Position numbers and translations under genes: made by a program. Positions 17,609-26,901 of a stretch of DNA of 64,000 nt are shown here, piece by piece; position 1 is the stretch's first letter, and each line of letters opens with the position of its first letter. Below the pieces are notes generated by a model. The model did no database searches. It was not told the DNA's origin and saw only the letters and a program-made list of their open reading frames with translations. Origin of the DNA: an uncultured Clostridium sp. (lineage in GTDB: Bacteria; Bacillota; Clostridia; TANB77; CAG-508); contig USFR01000003.1 in the NCBI GenBank assembly GCA_900553945.1, forward strand, positions 62,001-126,000. The letters run 5' to 3'.

Positions 17609-19252
17609 ATGAGAATTACTTATGAGGAAAAGGTTTTTGAATCAAATAAGCCTGTAAAAGTTAATGAACTTTTAAAAAATGATATTAATGACAAGCATAT
17701 GGCTTGTATTGTAAATAATCAGGTTCATGCGCTTGATTATGAAATAAGAGAAGATGCAGAAGTTATATTACTAGATCCAAGTTCAAAAGAAGGAAGAAGT
17801 GTATATATTAGAGGAATTATGTATATAATGGGTAAAGCTTTTCATGATATTTATCCAACAGCATGGCTTACAGTTAATTATCAATTACACAATTCAATGT
17901 TTTGTCAATTAGATAATATGGATTTAACTGAAGAAATGATACAAAAAGTTAAAAAGAGAATGCAAGAAATTATAGATGCTAAGTTGCCAATTACTAAAAC
18001 AGTTATGACATTGGATGAAGCTAAGGCTTTTTATGCACATAGCAAAAATGCTAATGGAAGATTTCAGGTAAATACTCATACTAAAGAAGTTTCATTATAT
18101 TTTTGTGAAGATTATTACAACTATTTATATGGACCAATGCCGTTACATACAGGTATGACACCATATTTTGATATTGAATTATATAAAGATGGATATTTAG
18201 TTCGTTATCCAGATAAAAAGAAACCTTATGAAATGGGTGAGTATGTTGAAACTAAAAAATTACTTGCTACATTTGATGAGTATGAAGATATTTATAGATT
18301 ATTAAATGTTCATACTGTTCATAAATTAAATCAAAAAGTTGAAGATGGTACAATAAATGATTTCATTTTACTTTCTGAAGCTTTGCATGAGAAGAAAATA
18401 TCAATATTAGCAGATAAAATTTGTAGAAGAAAAAATGTAAAAATGGTTTTAATTGCAGGTCCTTCTTCTTCAGGAAAAACGACGTTTGCTAGAAAATTAT
18501 CATTAGCATTAAGATTAAATGGTTTAACTCCAGTTACAATTTCTGTTGATAATTATTTTGTGGAAAGATCAGATACTCCAAAAGATGAATTCGGAAATTA
18601 TGATTTTGAATGTATTGAGGCTATTGATCTTGATTTGTTTAATGATCATTTAGTTAAGTTGTTAAATGGTGAAACTATCGAAGTTCCTAAGTTTGATTTT
18701 AAAGTAGGAACTAAGAGATATGATGGAACTACAATGTCACTTGGTAAAAATGATATTTTAGTAATTGAAGGTATTCATTGTTTAAATGATAGATTAACAA
18801 AGGCGATTCCAAAAGATGAAAAAGTTAAGATTTATATCAGCGATTTAACTGTTTTAAATATTGATTATTTCAACAGAATTTCTACTACAGATACACGTTT
18901 GATTAGAAGAATTGTTAGAGATTATAAATTTAGAGGATATGATGCTTTAAATACTTTGAAGAGTTGGTATTCTGTAAATAGAGGTGAGGAGAAGAATATT
19001 TATCCATATCAAGAAGAAGCAGATTATATGTTTAATTCTTCACTTATTTATGAACTTGCTGTTCAGAAAAAATATGCAATTCCTTTATTAAAAGAAATTG
19101 ATAGAAGTCATAAGGAATATGGGGAAGCTCAAAGATTAATTGAATTTTTGGAGTATTTTGATGATATTCCAGATGATGATATTCCAAATACTTCACTATT
19201 AAGAGAGTTTATTGGTGGCAGTATTTATCATAAGGAGACGAAAAAGAAATAA
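17609..19252 (+). CDS. TGS/ThrRS-like domain fused to a uridine kinase-like nucleoside kinase
   Basis: This protein of about 547 residues has an N-terminal TGS-like module (1-65) and a threonyl-tRNA-synthetase-like second domain (YFCEDYYNYLYGPM). A uridine kinase/phosphoribulokinase domain follows, with Walker A GPSSSGKTT (284-292) and VDNYF. This architecture is common in Clostridia and Bacteroidetes and is usually annotated as nucleoside kinase; the true substrate is not shown by sequence. The start at 17609 fits AAGGAG at 7-base spacing; ATG 17603 is too close. Its stop overlaps the next ATG by one base (TAATG), giving translational coupling. Confidence 0.88.
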   Translation: MRITYEEKVFESNKPVKVNELLKNDINDKHMACIVNNQVHALDYEIREDAEVILLDPSSKEGRSVYIRGIMYIMGKAFHDIYPTAWLTVNYQLHNSMFCQLDNMDLTEEMIQKVKKRMQEIIDAKLPITKTVMTLDEAKAFYAHSKNANGRFQVNTHTKEVSLYFCEDYYNYLYGPMPLHTGMTPYFDIELYKDGYLVRYPDKKKPYEMGEYVETKKLLATFDEYEDIYRLLNVHTVHKLNQKVEDGTINDFILLSEALHEKKISILADKICRRKNVKMVLIAGPSSSGKTTFARKLSLALRLNGLTPVTISVDNYFVERSDTPKDEFGNYDFECIEAIDLDLFNDHLVKLLNGETIEVPKFDFKVGTKRYDGTTMSLGKNDILVIEGIHCLNDRLTKAIPKDEKVKIYISDLTVLNIDYFNRISTTDTRLIRRIVRDYKFRGYDALNTLKSWYSVNRGEEKNIYPYQEEADYMFNSSLIYELAVQKKYAIPLLKEIDRSHKEYGEAQRLIEFLEYFDDIPDDDIPNTSLLREFIGGSIYHKETKKK

Positions 19253-19557
19253 TGGCTAATTTTGTTGTTATAGATGAAGAATTTATTTGTGAAAATTGTG
19301 GATTTCATGTTCCTAAATTAGGGTATTCTTGTAGAAATCACTGTCCTAAATGTTTACACTCAAAACATGTTGATATTAATCCTGGAGATAGAGAAGAGAC
19401 TTGCCATGGGGACTTAGAGCCTGTTGGGTTGGAAATTGGAAAAAAAGGATATGTGATAGTGTTTAGATGTAAGAAATGTGGAGCAATACGAAAAAACAAG
19501 GTAGCAGATGATGATGATATGAATTTACTTATAGAATTGAGTACAAAACAATATTAA
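19252..19557 (+). CDS. RNHCP domain protein
   Basis: The 101-residue zinc-binding protein has CENCG, RNHCPKC (about 23-35) and a C-terminal CKKCG pair. SKHVDINPGDRE is the conserved centre of the RNHCP family. The family has no firmly established function; the cysteine pairs suggest nucleic-acid or metal binding (inference). It overlaps the kinase stop by one base, so the two are translationally coupled. Confidence 0.85.
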   Translation: MANFVVIDEEFICENCGFHVPKLGYSCRNHCPKCLHSKHVDINPGDREETCHGDLEPVGLEIGKKGYVIVFRCKKCGAIRKNKVADDDDMNLLIELSTKQY

Positions 19558-19594
19558 TGCAAATACTATATTTTGGTAAAAAACACGAAAAGTA

Positions 19595-19623
19595 TTGAAA
19601 AATCATGAAAAAGATGATAGAAT
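19595..19623 (+). promoter_or_regulatory. Promoter of the 19656 gene
   Basis: TTGAAA (19595-19600) and TAGAAT (19618-19623) have a 17-bp spacer. Confidence 0.6.
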
Positions 19624-19655
19624 AATTGTTACACAAAATATAGGAGGTGCTTTTT

Positions 19656-20159
19656 ATGAAAAGAGAACGGAAGAAACTGAGGGTGCAACTTGTTGATGAA
19701 GATATGATTCTGCTAAAAGTGCCGGATAAAGGTATTGTTGAATGGAAAATTCTTCAGGTTTCAAAGGACTTTGTTGAGTTTGAGTATGCTCTTGATGATG
19801 TAATCTTTCGTCCCGGTGAATGGAACGAATGCAGACGCGAGCATATAAGACACTATGTTCTGGATCCAAAGAAGCAGAAAATTTGGCGTGCAACTGTTGC
19901 TTATACAAGTGCATTGATCGATTTGAAGGCAAAGAGACCATTTGTATTTTCTTCGCATGGAAAGTTGATGCCGATTGAGATTTCAGCGGCTGAACTTGGA
20001 GATTACATGTGCTGTGGAGATCCTTCAAAGGATATTGAACCAAAGTTCTATCAGTTAAGAGGCTTTAATTTCAACCGGTTACCTATGCAGAATATTCGAC
20101 CAATCGGATTTTTCGCAGAAAGCGGTAAAACCTACGAGCTCAAGGTAGTTGAGCTGTAA
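19656..20159 (+). CDS. Solitary protein of unknown function (167 aa)
   Basis: A basic, soluble protein with an early beta-rich stretch (KLRVQLVDEDMILLKVPDKG) and no membrane segment. TAGGAGGT lies 7 bases before ATG 19656, so the in-frame GTG inside the RBS is not the start. Codon use is GC-richer than in flanking genes (CTG, CGC, CGT, GGC). It has its own promoter and terminator. I do not recognise the family. It is the third of the four solitary genes in this window. Confidence 0.8.
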   Translation: MKRERKKLRVQLVDEDMILLKVPDKGIVEWKILQVSKDFVEFEYALDDVIFRPGEWNECRREHIRHYVLDPKKQKIWRATVAYTSALIDLKAKRPFVFSSHGKLMPIEISAAELGDYMCCGDPSKDIEPKFYQLRGFNFNRLPMQNIRPIGFFAESGKTYELKVVEL

Positions 20160-20173
20160 CAATGTGTAATAAC

Positions 20174-20211
20174 AAAAAGCGGATGTGGTATATTTACTGC
20201 ACCGCTTTTTG
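20174..20211 (+). terminator. Terminator of the 19656 gene
   Basis: AAAAAGCGG (20174-20182) pairs with CCGCTTTTT (20202-20210); the T run is part of the stem base. Confidence 0.75.
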
Positions 20212-20283
20212 TAAGATAAGATATTTGAAAATGTAGAGTATAGAAATTTGATTAAAAAATTGTATTTAAACATAGAGATAGAA

Positions 20284-20330
20284 AAACAAGTTACTTTAAA
20301 ATATTTTGTTTTTAAAGTAACTTGTTTTTT
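20284..20330. terminator. Bidirectional terminator of the U32 gene
   Basis: A perfect 17-bp stem (20284-20300 with 20311-20327) carries the core CAAGTTACTTT and has A and T runs on either side. It can end the minus-strand U32 transcript and any plus-strand readthrough. Confidence 0.8.
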
Positions 20331-22747
20331 TATATTTCTCTATTTAAATTTGCATTTGTGTATTGAGTTCCTTTTAATTTTTCACCTTTATTAACTGTGT
20401 CGATTATTTGTTGTATTTCGGAAATATTTTCTTCTAAAATATCTATTCGAAGAGAAGTAATATTTTCGAAGTCATTTGGTGCAATTGATGTAATTTTTGA
20501 ATTGTATAATGTAGATACAGTTTGTATGTTGTCTGGTTCGATTGGAAATTTTAAATTTAATCTATCTTTTAAATAATAGTTATTATTTGTGTTGCATTTC
20601 ATTGTACATTCTGGATAACATCTATTGCTTTTTCCAAGTGGACAATAATTCATATTCATTAATGGTGTTCTACCATAGCAAATTAATTCTTGATTTGATA
20701 TTTCTAAAAATTTATCTATGGTGCTTTTATCTAGTTCTGGTGAAATTGTGAATTTATTTATTCCTAGTTTATCAAGTTCAGCTAATGTGCGTTGATTAAA
20801 AATGTTAAATGTGTAGTTTGCAATAAATTCAAAGTTTTCTGTATTAAAATCTTTTAAAAACTTGAAGTTTGATATATTTGAAAGAATAAATCCTTTGATA
20901 TTGTATGTATTGATAGTTTTTTCTATATTGGCTGCAAGTAGATTTCTATAGTTAGATTTTATTATAGTAGGTAAATAAATGTATAAATTAAATTTATTAC
21001 TTAGGTCATTTATTATTTGTTCATATTTCTTTTGAGTAAAGAACTTTAATGGAATATATATGTTATTTATTCCTTGTAAGCTTGTATAATCTTCGTTTAA
21101 ATTGATTTTATTTAATAGTAAAGATATTGATTTTTCTTGATTTGTTTTATTATAGTAGTTCATATTTTCAAATTCTTTATTTGTTGCTCTTTGAATTTTA
21201 CTTTTTGCAAAGTCTTCAACTAGTGTAAGGGCAGTTCTTCTTAATTCATTTAATGCTTTTATGTTTGGTAAGAATGTGTTTTCGTCTAATTTTATTTTAA
21301 TATTTTTAAAGTAATAAGGTGTGTTATTTGTTTTTGTAATTTGTGATATTACTTTTTCTTTTTCTAGAGGATGTTTTATTGAGTCTGTTGGAATTGCATC
21401 AATTTCACAATAGATATCTAACTTCCTATATATTTCTAAATCACAAGCAGAACTTACATGTATTGAAATTGGTGAGTTTTTTACAATTTTTATTTCACAG
21501 TTAAGAGGTATTTTTTTAGTTTGAATGTCATTTTCAAAAGAAGAGTAGGCAAGAGTGGTTAATTGCTTTGATGACATTTTATATATTTTATCTCCAACTT
21601 TAATATTTCCTTTCATTCTGCCAATAGTTACGAAATCGTTTGGATTAGCTGTTTTTATATTGGTATTTTTAGTCATTAATTCAGAGATTGTGTATGTTCC
21701 GGTTTCTTTTTCTAGAGCGATTGTATCTCCGATTTCGATTGGTTCGTTTAGGTTAAGTGTGATTAAACCTTTTGATGGATTATATTTTGCAACATGCCCT
21801 AAAAATAATCCCATATTATTAGGCTTTTCAGAGAATATTAAATTCTTATTTGCGTGAGGATTTAGATGTCCTGATGAGAAGTTGCCTCTGTTAAATACTT
21901 GCATTAAATTTTTTCTGTCTTGTTCATTTATTTTATATGGTTTATTTGATTTAGCTAAATTGATATATTTTCTATAAATTCTTGTAACTGTTGCAACGTA
22001 TTCAGGTGATTTCATTCTTCCTTCAATTTTTAGCGATTTTACGCCACAGTTTATTAGTCTTGGTAGGTAGTCTAGTGAGCATAAATCCCTTGGACTTAAT
22101 AAGTAGCCTTTATCTAAAGTTGTTTTTTCATTTTCTATAAGTTCATATGGAAGTCTACAACTCTGCGCACATTTTCCACGGTTTCCTGAACGTCCACCAA
22201 TCATACTAGAAAATAAACATTGACCAGAATATGAAATGCAAAGAGCACCATGAATAAAACATTCTATTTCAATGTTTGAATTTTCACAAATATATTCAAT
22301 TTCTTCAATTGATAATTCACGGGATAGAACAACTCTTGAAAAACCAAGTTCTTGTAATTCTAAAACTCCTTGAAGATTATGTACAGACATTTGTGTGCTA
22401 GCATGAATAGGTAGGTCTGGAAAGTTTTTGATAAGCATTTTGGCTAGACCTAAATCTTGAACTATTATTGCATCTATGCCAGATTCATATGCTTTTTTCG
22501 CAACATTAAATGCTGATTCTAGTTCATTATCTTTTATTAATATATTTAGTGTTAAATTTGTTTTAACACCTCTAATTTTACAATATTCGATAGCTTTTGC
22601 GAGTTCATCATCATCAAAATTGTTTGCATATGCACGAGCACTAAATAAATTTGCTCCAAAATATATGCAGTTTGCTCCGTTTTGTACTGCAGCTTTAAGA
22701 CATTCAAAATCACCAGCTGGTGACAAAAGTTCTATTTGTGATTCCAT
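20330..22747 (-). CDS. Peptidase U32 family protein, long form
   Basis: The 805-residue protein opens IELLSPAGDFECLKAAV, typical of U32 proteins. It carries the Cys-rich signature ECFIHGALC (162-170), then GQCLFS and GNRGKCAQSC (about 175-197). Despite the name, characterised U32 members such as RlhA and TrhP hydroxylate rRNA or tRNA, and the long form with extra C-terminal domains is closest to RlhA-like proteins. That assignment is inference from architecture. GAGG lies 6 bases before ATG. A family B repeat in the same orientation occupies its upstream region. Confidence 0.88.
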   Translation of the reverse strand: MESQIELLSPAGDFECLKAAVQNGANCIYFGANLFSARAYANNFDDDELAKAIEYCKIRGVKTNLTLNILIKDNELESAFNVAKKAYESGIDAIIVQDLGLAKMLIKNFPDLPIHASTQMSVHNLQGVLELQELGFSRVVLSRELSIEEIEYICENSNIEIECFIHGALCISYSGQCLFSSMIGGRSGNRGKCAQSCRLPYELIENEKTTLDKGYLLSPRDLCSLDYLPRLINCGVKSLKIEGRMKSPEYVATVTRIYRKYINLAKSNKPYKINEQDRKNLMQVFNRGNFSSGHLNPHANKNLIFSEKPNNMGLFLGHVAKYNPSKGLITLNLNEPIEIGDTIALEKETGTYTISELMTKNTNIKTANPNDFVTIGRMKGNIKVGDKIYKMSSKQLTTLAYSSFENDIQTKKIPLNCEIKIVKNSPISIHVSSACDLEIYRKLDIYCEIDAIPTDSIKHPLEKEKVISQITKTNNTPYYFKNIKIKLDENTFLPNIKALNELRRTALTLVEDFAKSKIQRATNKEFENMNYYNKTNQEKSISLLLNKINLNEDYTSLQGINNIYIPLKFFTQKKYEQIINDLSNKFNLYIYLPTIIKSNYRNLLAANIEKTINTYNIKGFILSNISNFKFLKDFNTENFEFIANYTFNIFNQRTLAELDKLGINKFTISPELDKSTIDKFLEISNQELICYGRTPLMNMNYCPLGKSNRCYPECTMKCNTNNNYYLKDRLNLKFPIEPDNIQTVSTLYNSKITSIAPNDFENITSLRIDILEENISEIQQIIDTVNKGEKLKGTQYTNANLNREI

Positions 22748-22770
22748 ATTTTTTCCTCTTTCATTTTTAT

Positions 22771-22912
22771 AAGAACAAAAACGGACTATTTATAACGTTT
22801 GAACTGATTATAACATTTTTAAGTTCGCGTCTTTGTTCGTGCGCGAAATTTGCAAAGCAAATTTCTGTGCATTGTTAATTTTATATAATAGGAAGTTCGT
22901 AGAACTTTCCAA
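22771..22912 (-). repeat. Family B intergenic repeat, well-preserved inverted copy
   Basis: Read on the minus strand: a GGAAAGTTC/GAACTTCC hairpin, CTATTATATAAAAT, ACAATGCACAGAAATTTGC, hairpin AAATTTGC/GCAAATTT, GCGCACGAACAAAGACGCG, ATGTTATAATCAG, and a terminal AAATAGTCCG..TTTGTTCTT. It points toward the U32 gene, whose start is about 24 bases downstream. TGTTATAAT is an extended -10 motif. Confidence 0.8.
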
Positions 22913-22997
22913 TGATATAAAATAATTATATCATAAAAAAACTTTTAGTATAGAGGAGAAACTTGAAAAATGTAACAAAAATAACATATTTATTTTA

Positions 22998-23026
22998 TTG
23001 ACTAAAAAATATGTATAATATATACT
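22998..23026 (+). promoter_or_regulatory. Promoter of the glucosaminidase operon
   Basis: TTGACT (22998-23003) and TATACT (23021-23026) have a 17-bp spacer. Confidence 0.6.
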
Positions 23027-23069
23027 AATTTTGAATAAAAATGCCGTATTTTGCGGTGAGGAGGAGCAA

Positions 23070-24836
23070 ATGAAAAAATTAAGTATAAAATTAATTGTTG
23101 TTATTCTTGTAGTTTCAATTATATTTAGTTTTATTCAAATATTTTTTGTAAAATCAGAGGTACATGCTGTTGATCTTAGCAGTTCATATACACAATATAT
23201 AAAGTCTGGAATAAGAGCGTTTCCAGAGAGTTATCAAAAGAAATTAGCGTATTTAAAATATAATCATCCTAATTGGCAGTTTAAAGCATATTATACTGGA
23301 ATTGATTGGAATGAACTTACTTCTAGTTCTGCTGAAAATCAATGTTTAAAAAATACAATGTATAAATCTGCTTTAGTGGATCCATTAACATTATGTGTTT
23401 GTGGAAGAAACGGTGATCCTGGTTATTATTGTGCTTCTGCTAAAATGGTTAATTATTATTTAGATCCAAGAAATTTCATGGATGAATCAATGGTATTTCA
23501 GTTTTTAGATTTAGCTAATGGTGATGGCGTTACAAGAGCTGTTGTAGCAAGTGCAACTGCTAATACATATTTATATCAATATGTTGATGATATTATGGTA
23601 GCTGCTTCTGAAGCTGGAATAAATCCATTACATATTGTTGCAACTATTTTCCAAGAGCTTGGAAGAACTGGAACACCAAGAGCTATTTCTGGTACGGTTC
23701 CTGGTTATGAAGGATTGTATAATTTTTATAATTATGGTGCTACAGATGGAAATGGAGCCGTTGAAAGAGGTTTAGCAGAAGCTGGAAGACAAGGCTGGAC
23801 TTCACCAAGATATGCTTTAATAGATGGAGCAAAAAAAGTATTGAAAAATGGTTATATTTCAGCTGGTCAGACTACAAAATATTTTTATAAATTTGATGTT
23901 GTTGGAAATGAGATTTTAACTGAAAGTATGGGACAAAGAACATATGCATTAAAATATTTTTATGGACATCAATATATGACTAATTTAAGAGATCCTTCTA
24001 GTCAAGCTGGTTCTTTATATGATATTTATGCTGATGGAGAAATATTGAATGAGCAATTAACTTTTTTAATTCCTGTTTATAATAATATGCCTGATGCTAC
24101 TATTCCTGTTCCAACGTCACTTACAGCAAATCAACAATCTTTATATTATATAAATAGTATGAAGATTGGAGGAATTAATTTTAGAAAATCTCCAAATGGA
24201 GATACATTAGGATCTGTTTATAAAAATACTGTTGTAGAACTTTTGGATAATCAAGGATATTGGTCAAAGGTTAGAATTATTAGAGCTACATCATATGTTC
24301 CTGGACAAAAAAGATGGAATTCTGAAAGCTTAGAAGGTTATGTTGCTACATCTTATTTGAAGAGTGTGACAGAAGATATACCGGATTATAGAAATCAAGT
24401 TGATATGGGAGATGGTGGAACAAATCCAACTCCAAATCCTGATGTAGGAAAAGCTGACTTTAAAGTTGATGGAGAAAATCTTGTTATGACTCCTGCAACT
24501 ACGGTAAAGAATATAAAAGATAAATATGCTGGTGCTGTTGTAAAGAAAGCAGATGGTACTGATATTTCAGGGACACAAGATTCAATTGGAACTGGTATGA
24601 CAATTACGATTGATGGTAAGACATATACAGTAGTTAAGTATGGAGATGTTAATGGGGATGGAAATGTAGATATTATTGATCTTGCTTATATTAAAAGAAA
24701 TTTATTGGGTACAGTTAAATTAGAAAATTGTTATCAAAAGGCAGGAAACTTACAAAAAAATTCGCAAGAAATTGATATTATAGATATGGCTTTGTTAAAG
24801 AGACATTTAATTGGAACACAAGCTATTGAATTATAG
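23070..24836 (+). CDS. Secreted N-acetylglucosaminidase with SH3 and dockerin domains
   Basis: A 588-residue exported wall hydrolase. Signal peptide 1 to about 32 (hydrophobic core VVILVVSIIFSF). A glucosaminidase-type catalytic domain (about 45-330) follows, with the likely acid QELGRTGTPRA (Glu near 196). An SH3-like wall-binding domain (about 357-432) and a small linker domain come next. A type I dockerin (525-588) ends it, with two calcium-loop repeats: DVNGDGNVDIIDLAYIKRNL, then a weaker EIDIIDMALLKRHL. The dockerin implies attachment to a cohesin-bearing protein elsewhere. GAGGAGGAGC precedes ATG 23070; the upstream in-frame ATG at 23040 lacks an RBS. Confidence 0.85.
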   Translation: MKKLSIKLIVVILVVSIIFSFIQIFFVKSEVHAVDLSSSYTQYIKSGIRAFPESYQKKLAYLKYNHPNWQFKAYYTGIDWNELTSSSAENQCLKNTMYKSALVDPLTLCVCGRNGDPGYYCASAKMVNYYLDPRNFMDESMVFQFLDLANGDGVTRAVVASATANTYLYQYVDDIMVAASEAGINPLHIVATIFQELGRTGTPRAISGTVPGYEGLYNFYNYGATDGNGAVERGLAEAGRQGWTSPRYALIDGAKKVLKNGYISAGQTTKYFYKFDVVGNEILTESMGQRTYALKYFYGHQYMTNLRDPSSQAGSLYDIYADGEILNEQLTFLIPVYNNMPDATIPVPTSLTANQQSLYYINSMKIGGINFRKSPNGDTLGSVYKNTVVELLDNQGYWSKVRIIRATSYVPGQKRWNSESLEGYVATSYLKSVTEDIPDYRNQVDMGDGGTNPTPNPDVGKADFKVDGENLVMTPATTVKNIKDKYAGAVVKKADGTDISGTQDSIGTGMTITIDGKTYTVVKYGDVNGDGNVDIIDLAYIKRNLLGTVKLENCYQKAGNLQKNSQEIDIIDMALLKRHLIGTQAIEL

Positions 24837-24845
24837 GAGGATAAA

Positions 24846-26321
24846 ATGAAAAGAATAAAATTAATTTTGTTTAGTATTATTTTTAGTGGTTGTTTGCTGA
24901 TTTTTGGAAATAAAACTTATGCAGCTTCTGCTAGTGTTTCAGCTTCTAGTATGACTGTAACACCTGGAACTTCTGTGACAGTATCTGCTTCGGTTTCTGC
25001 AACAGAAACATATAATTTGAAAATGACGACTTCAGGTGGAAATTTAACAGGAAATATAAATAATGCTGATGCTTTTGGAGTGGAAAAAAGTCAAGGTGTC
25101 TTGAGTGGAACTTTTTCTTCTAATACTCCTGGTACATATACGATAACATTATCTGGTACAATTGCTGGTTCTGATTTTAAGATAGTTAATGTTAGTAAAT
25201 CTGTAAGTATTACTGTTAAACAAAATAATAATGATGGAAACAATAATGGCGGTTCCACTAATAATGGTTCTACTAATAACGGTGGAAATACTAATACAGG
25301 AAATGGCGGAACAACAGATTCTGCTCCAACATTGAGTAATTTAGGAATTCGTCCAAATGATTTTAGCGGATTTAAGCCTGGGAAAAAAGAGTATTCAGTA
25401 ACTGTTCCAGCTGATTGTACATCTATTGAAGTATATGCAAGTTCAAAAAATGGAACTGTTTCAGGTACTGGAACAAAAACACTAAAAAACGGAACTAATA
25501 GATTTGATGTTACAGTTACAAAAGGCTCTAAAAAAACTACGTATACAATTTTAGTTACAAAGAAAAGTGATGAAGATGGAGAAACACCTCCAAATACAAT
25601 TGATGAGGAAAATCCAGATGAAACAATACAAGAGGGAATTGGTCTTGCTTCTCTTGAAATTGAAGGATATACATTAGATAAAGAATTTAAAACAGATGTA
25701 TATGAATATACTGTTAAAGTTAATAAACAGCTTACATTAGAAGATTTAGAAGCAATAAAAGAAAAAGTAAAAGCAGTAGCAAATACCGAAAATGTTACAG
25801 TTGATATTGCTACGAATGTTTCAGAAGATAAAGTTTCAACAATTGTTATTTCTGTAAAAGATAAAGAAAAAGAGTATGCTAAATATGTTGTAACTTTTGA
25901 GGTGGAGAAAGAAGATACGAAAGTTGCAGGTATTGTAAAAAATAATTCTAATAATTCAATGATAGGAATGTTTGGATTAACAGAAGAACAACAAATTTAT
26001 GCCATTTTAGGTGGAATTGGAATTATAACATTTTTAGCTATTATGTTCGCATGTGTTTCATATGCTAAGAGTAGACGTATTGCTAAATACGAGAATGAGG
26101 AATATGAAGAAGATGAGAATTCTGATTTTGAGAAAATGAATCAATATTATATTGGAATGGAAAATACTGAAGCTAAAGATGAATCTGTGTCAGATAGAAC
26201 TAATGAAATAACAGGAGAGCCTTCTATTGCAGAAACAATTGAGGATACTGCAACAAGGTTACGAAAAACAAATGGATATAGAAGATTGGCACGTGGAAGA
26301 CGTTCTTATGGAAAGCATTAA
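24846..26321 (+). CDS. Membrane-anchored surface protein with cadherin-like beta-sandwich domains
   Basis: The 491-residue protein has a signal peptide (about 1-27), an Ig-like beta domain (about 28-125), a low-complexity Asn/Gly/Ser/Thr linker, and a cadherin-like beta-sandwich (about 160-240, LSNLGIRPNDFSGFKPGKKEY). A second, variant copy follows (about 258-355). A membrane helix (about 384-407) and a charged cytoplasmic tail ending RRLARGRRSYGKH complete it. It starts 10 bases after the dockerin glucosaminidase with an AGGAGG site, so they form an operon. It may hold or position the hydrolase at the surface (inference). I see no convincing cohesin signature. Confidence 0.8.
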   Translation: MKRIKLILFSIIFSGCLLIFGNKTYAASASVSASSMTVTPGTSVTVSASVSATETYNLKMTTSGGNLTGNINNADAFGVEKSQGVLSGTFSSNTPGTYTITLSGTIAGSDFKIVNVSKSVSITVKQNNNDGNNNGGSTNNGSTNNGGNTNTGNGGTTDSAPTLSNLGIRPNDFSGFKPGKKEYSVTVPADCTSIEVYASSKNGTVSGTGTKTLKNGTNRFDVTVTKGSKKTTYTILVTKKSDEDGETPPNTIDEENPDETIQEGIGLASLEIEGYTLDKEFKTDVYEYTVKVNKQLTLEDLEAIKEKVKAVANTENVTVDIATNVSEDKVSTIVISVKDKEKEYAKYVVTFEVEKEDTKVAGIVKNNSNNSMIGMFGLTEEQQIYAILGGIGIITFLAIMFACVSYAKSRRIAKYENEEYEEDENSDFEKMNQYYIGMENTEAKDESVSDRTNEITGEPSIAETIEDTATRLRKTNGYRRLARGRRSYGKH

Positions 26322-26329
26322 TATTAAAG

Positions 26330-26355
26330 ACGGACTTTTATAGTTCGTTTTTTGT
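26330..26355 (+). terminator. Terminator of the glucosaminidase operon
   Basis: ACGGACT (26330-26336) pairs with AGTTCGT (26342-26348) including one G-T pair, followed by seven T. Confidence 0.7.
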
Positions 26356-26387
26356 TGTAAAAATATAATATATTAATAAATTTGTAT

Positions 26388-26430
26388 AAAAGCAAAAGCA
26401 GAGACTTAGGGGGATCTCTGCTTTGCTTTT
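26388..26430. terminator. Strong bidirectional hairpin ending the candidate minus-strand transcript
   Basis: AAAAGCAAAAGCAGAGA (26388-26404) pairs with TCTCTGCTTTGCTTTT (26415-26430), one bulge, loop with GGGGG. It can terminate in either direction; the plus-strand operon already has its own terminator 35 bases earlier. Confidence 0.75.
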
Positions 26431-26717
26431 AATAATTTTTAGTATTTATATTATCACTTTTTATCTAATATTACATTTTATATATGGCTTATAATTTTGA
26501 TAATCACGGGGCCACGGAGAAAATATCAAAATCAAAACTAAGGCATATTAAAACTCCTTTCTTTTGTGATTTTAGTTAATATTTATATTAACGCATAGCA
26601 AGACCATTTTTCTGAATATAAATATCTAAAAATTATTATATATTTTAATTTGGGGAAGAATTGTATTAGGTAAAATACAATTGGTTAGAAATAAAATACG
26701 TTAATAAAATATTAACT
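26388..26717 (-). ncRNA. Candidate minus-strand RNA with a two-codon ORF
   Basis: The 580-base stretch between 26321 and 26902 has no plus-strand gene. On the minus strand a consensus promoter (26752-26724) and the strong hairpin at 26430-26388 bracket about 330 bases without a usable ORF. Inside, AAAGGAG (26560-26554) is perfectly spaced (7 bases) from ATG CCT TAG (26546-26538), a Met-Pro-stop minigene. Downstream a 9-bp hairpin, ATTTTGATA/TATCAAAAT, carries CCGTGGCCCCGTG in its loop. It could be a regulatory RNA, or the remains of a fifth solitary gene. No known RNA family was recognised. Confidence 0.4.
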
Positions 26718-26723
26718 ATTGAA

Positions 26724-26752
26724 ATTATACTACGTGGTTTTATAAATTGCAA
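26724..26752 (-). promoter_or_regulatory. Promoter of the candidate minus-strand RNA
   Basis: On the minus strand TTGCAA is followed after 17 bp by a perfect TATAAT. Confidence 0.55.
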
Positions 26753-26828
26753 GAAATTTCCATTGACAAAAATGGACAATAATCGTCAAATATATTGCGT
26801 TAAAAGAAAAAACAAATTACGACACGTG

Positions 26829-26857
26829 TTGAAAAAAACAATGATGTATGCTATAAT
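26829..26857 (+). promoter_or_regulatory. Promoter of the 26902 gene
   Basis: TTGAAA (26829-26834) and TATAAT (26852-26857) have a 17-bp spacer. Confidence 0.7.
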
Positions 26858-26901
26858 TTATATGTAACTCGGTAATGTGCTTTTGAAAGGAGCGTACGCG
26901 T

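Noticed and set aside
26434..26520. Riboswitch of the c-di-GMP or fluoride type
   Set aside because: The GC-rich loop CACGGGGCCACGG matches none of the conserved cores I know; it is kept only as a hairpin in a candidate RNA.
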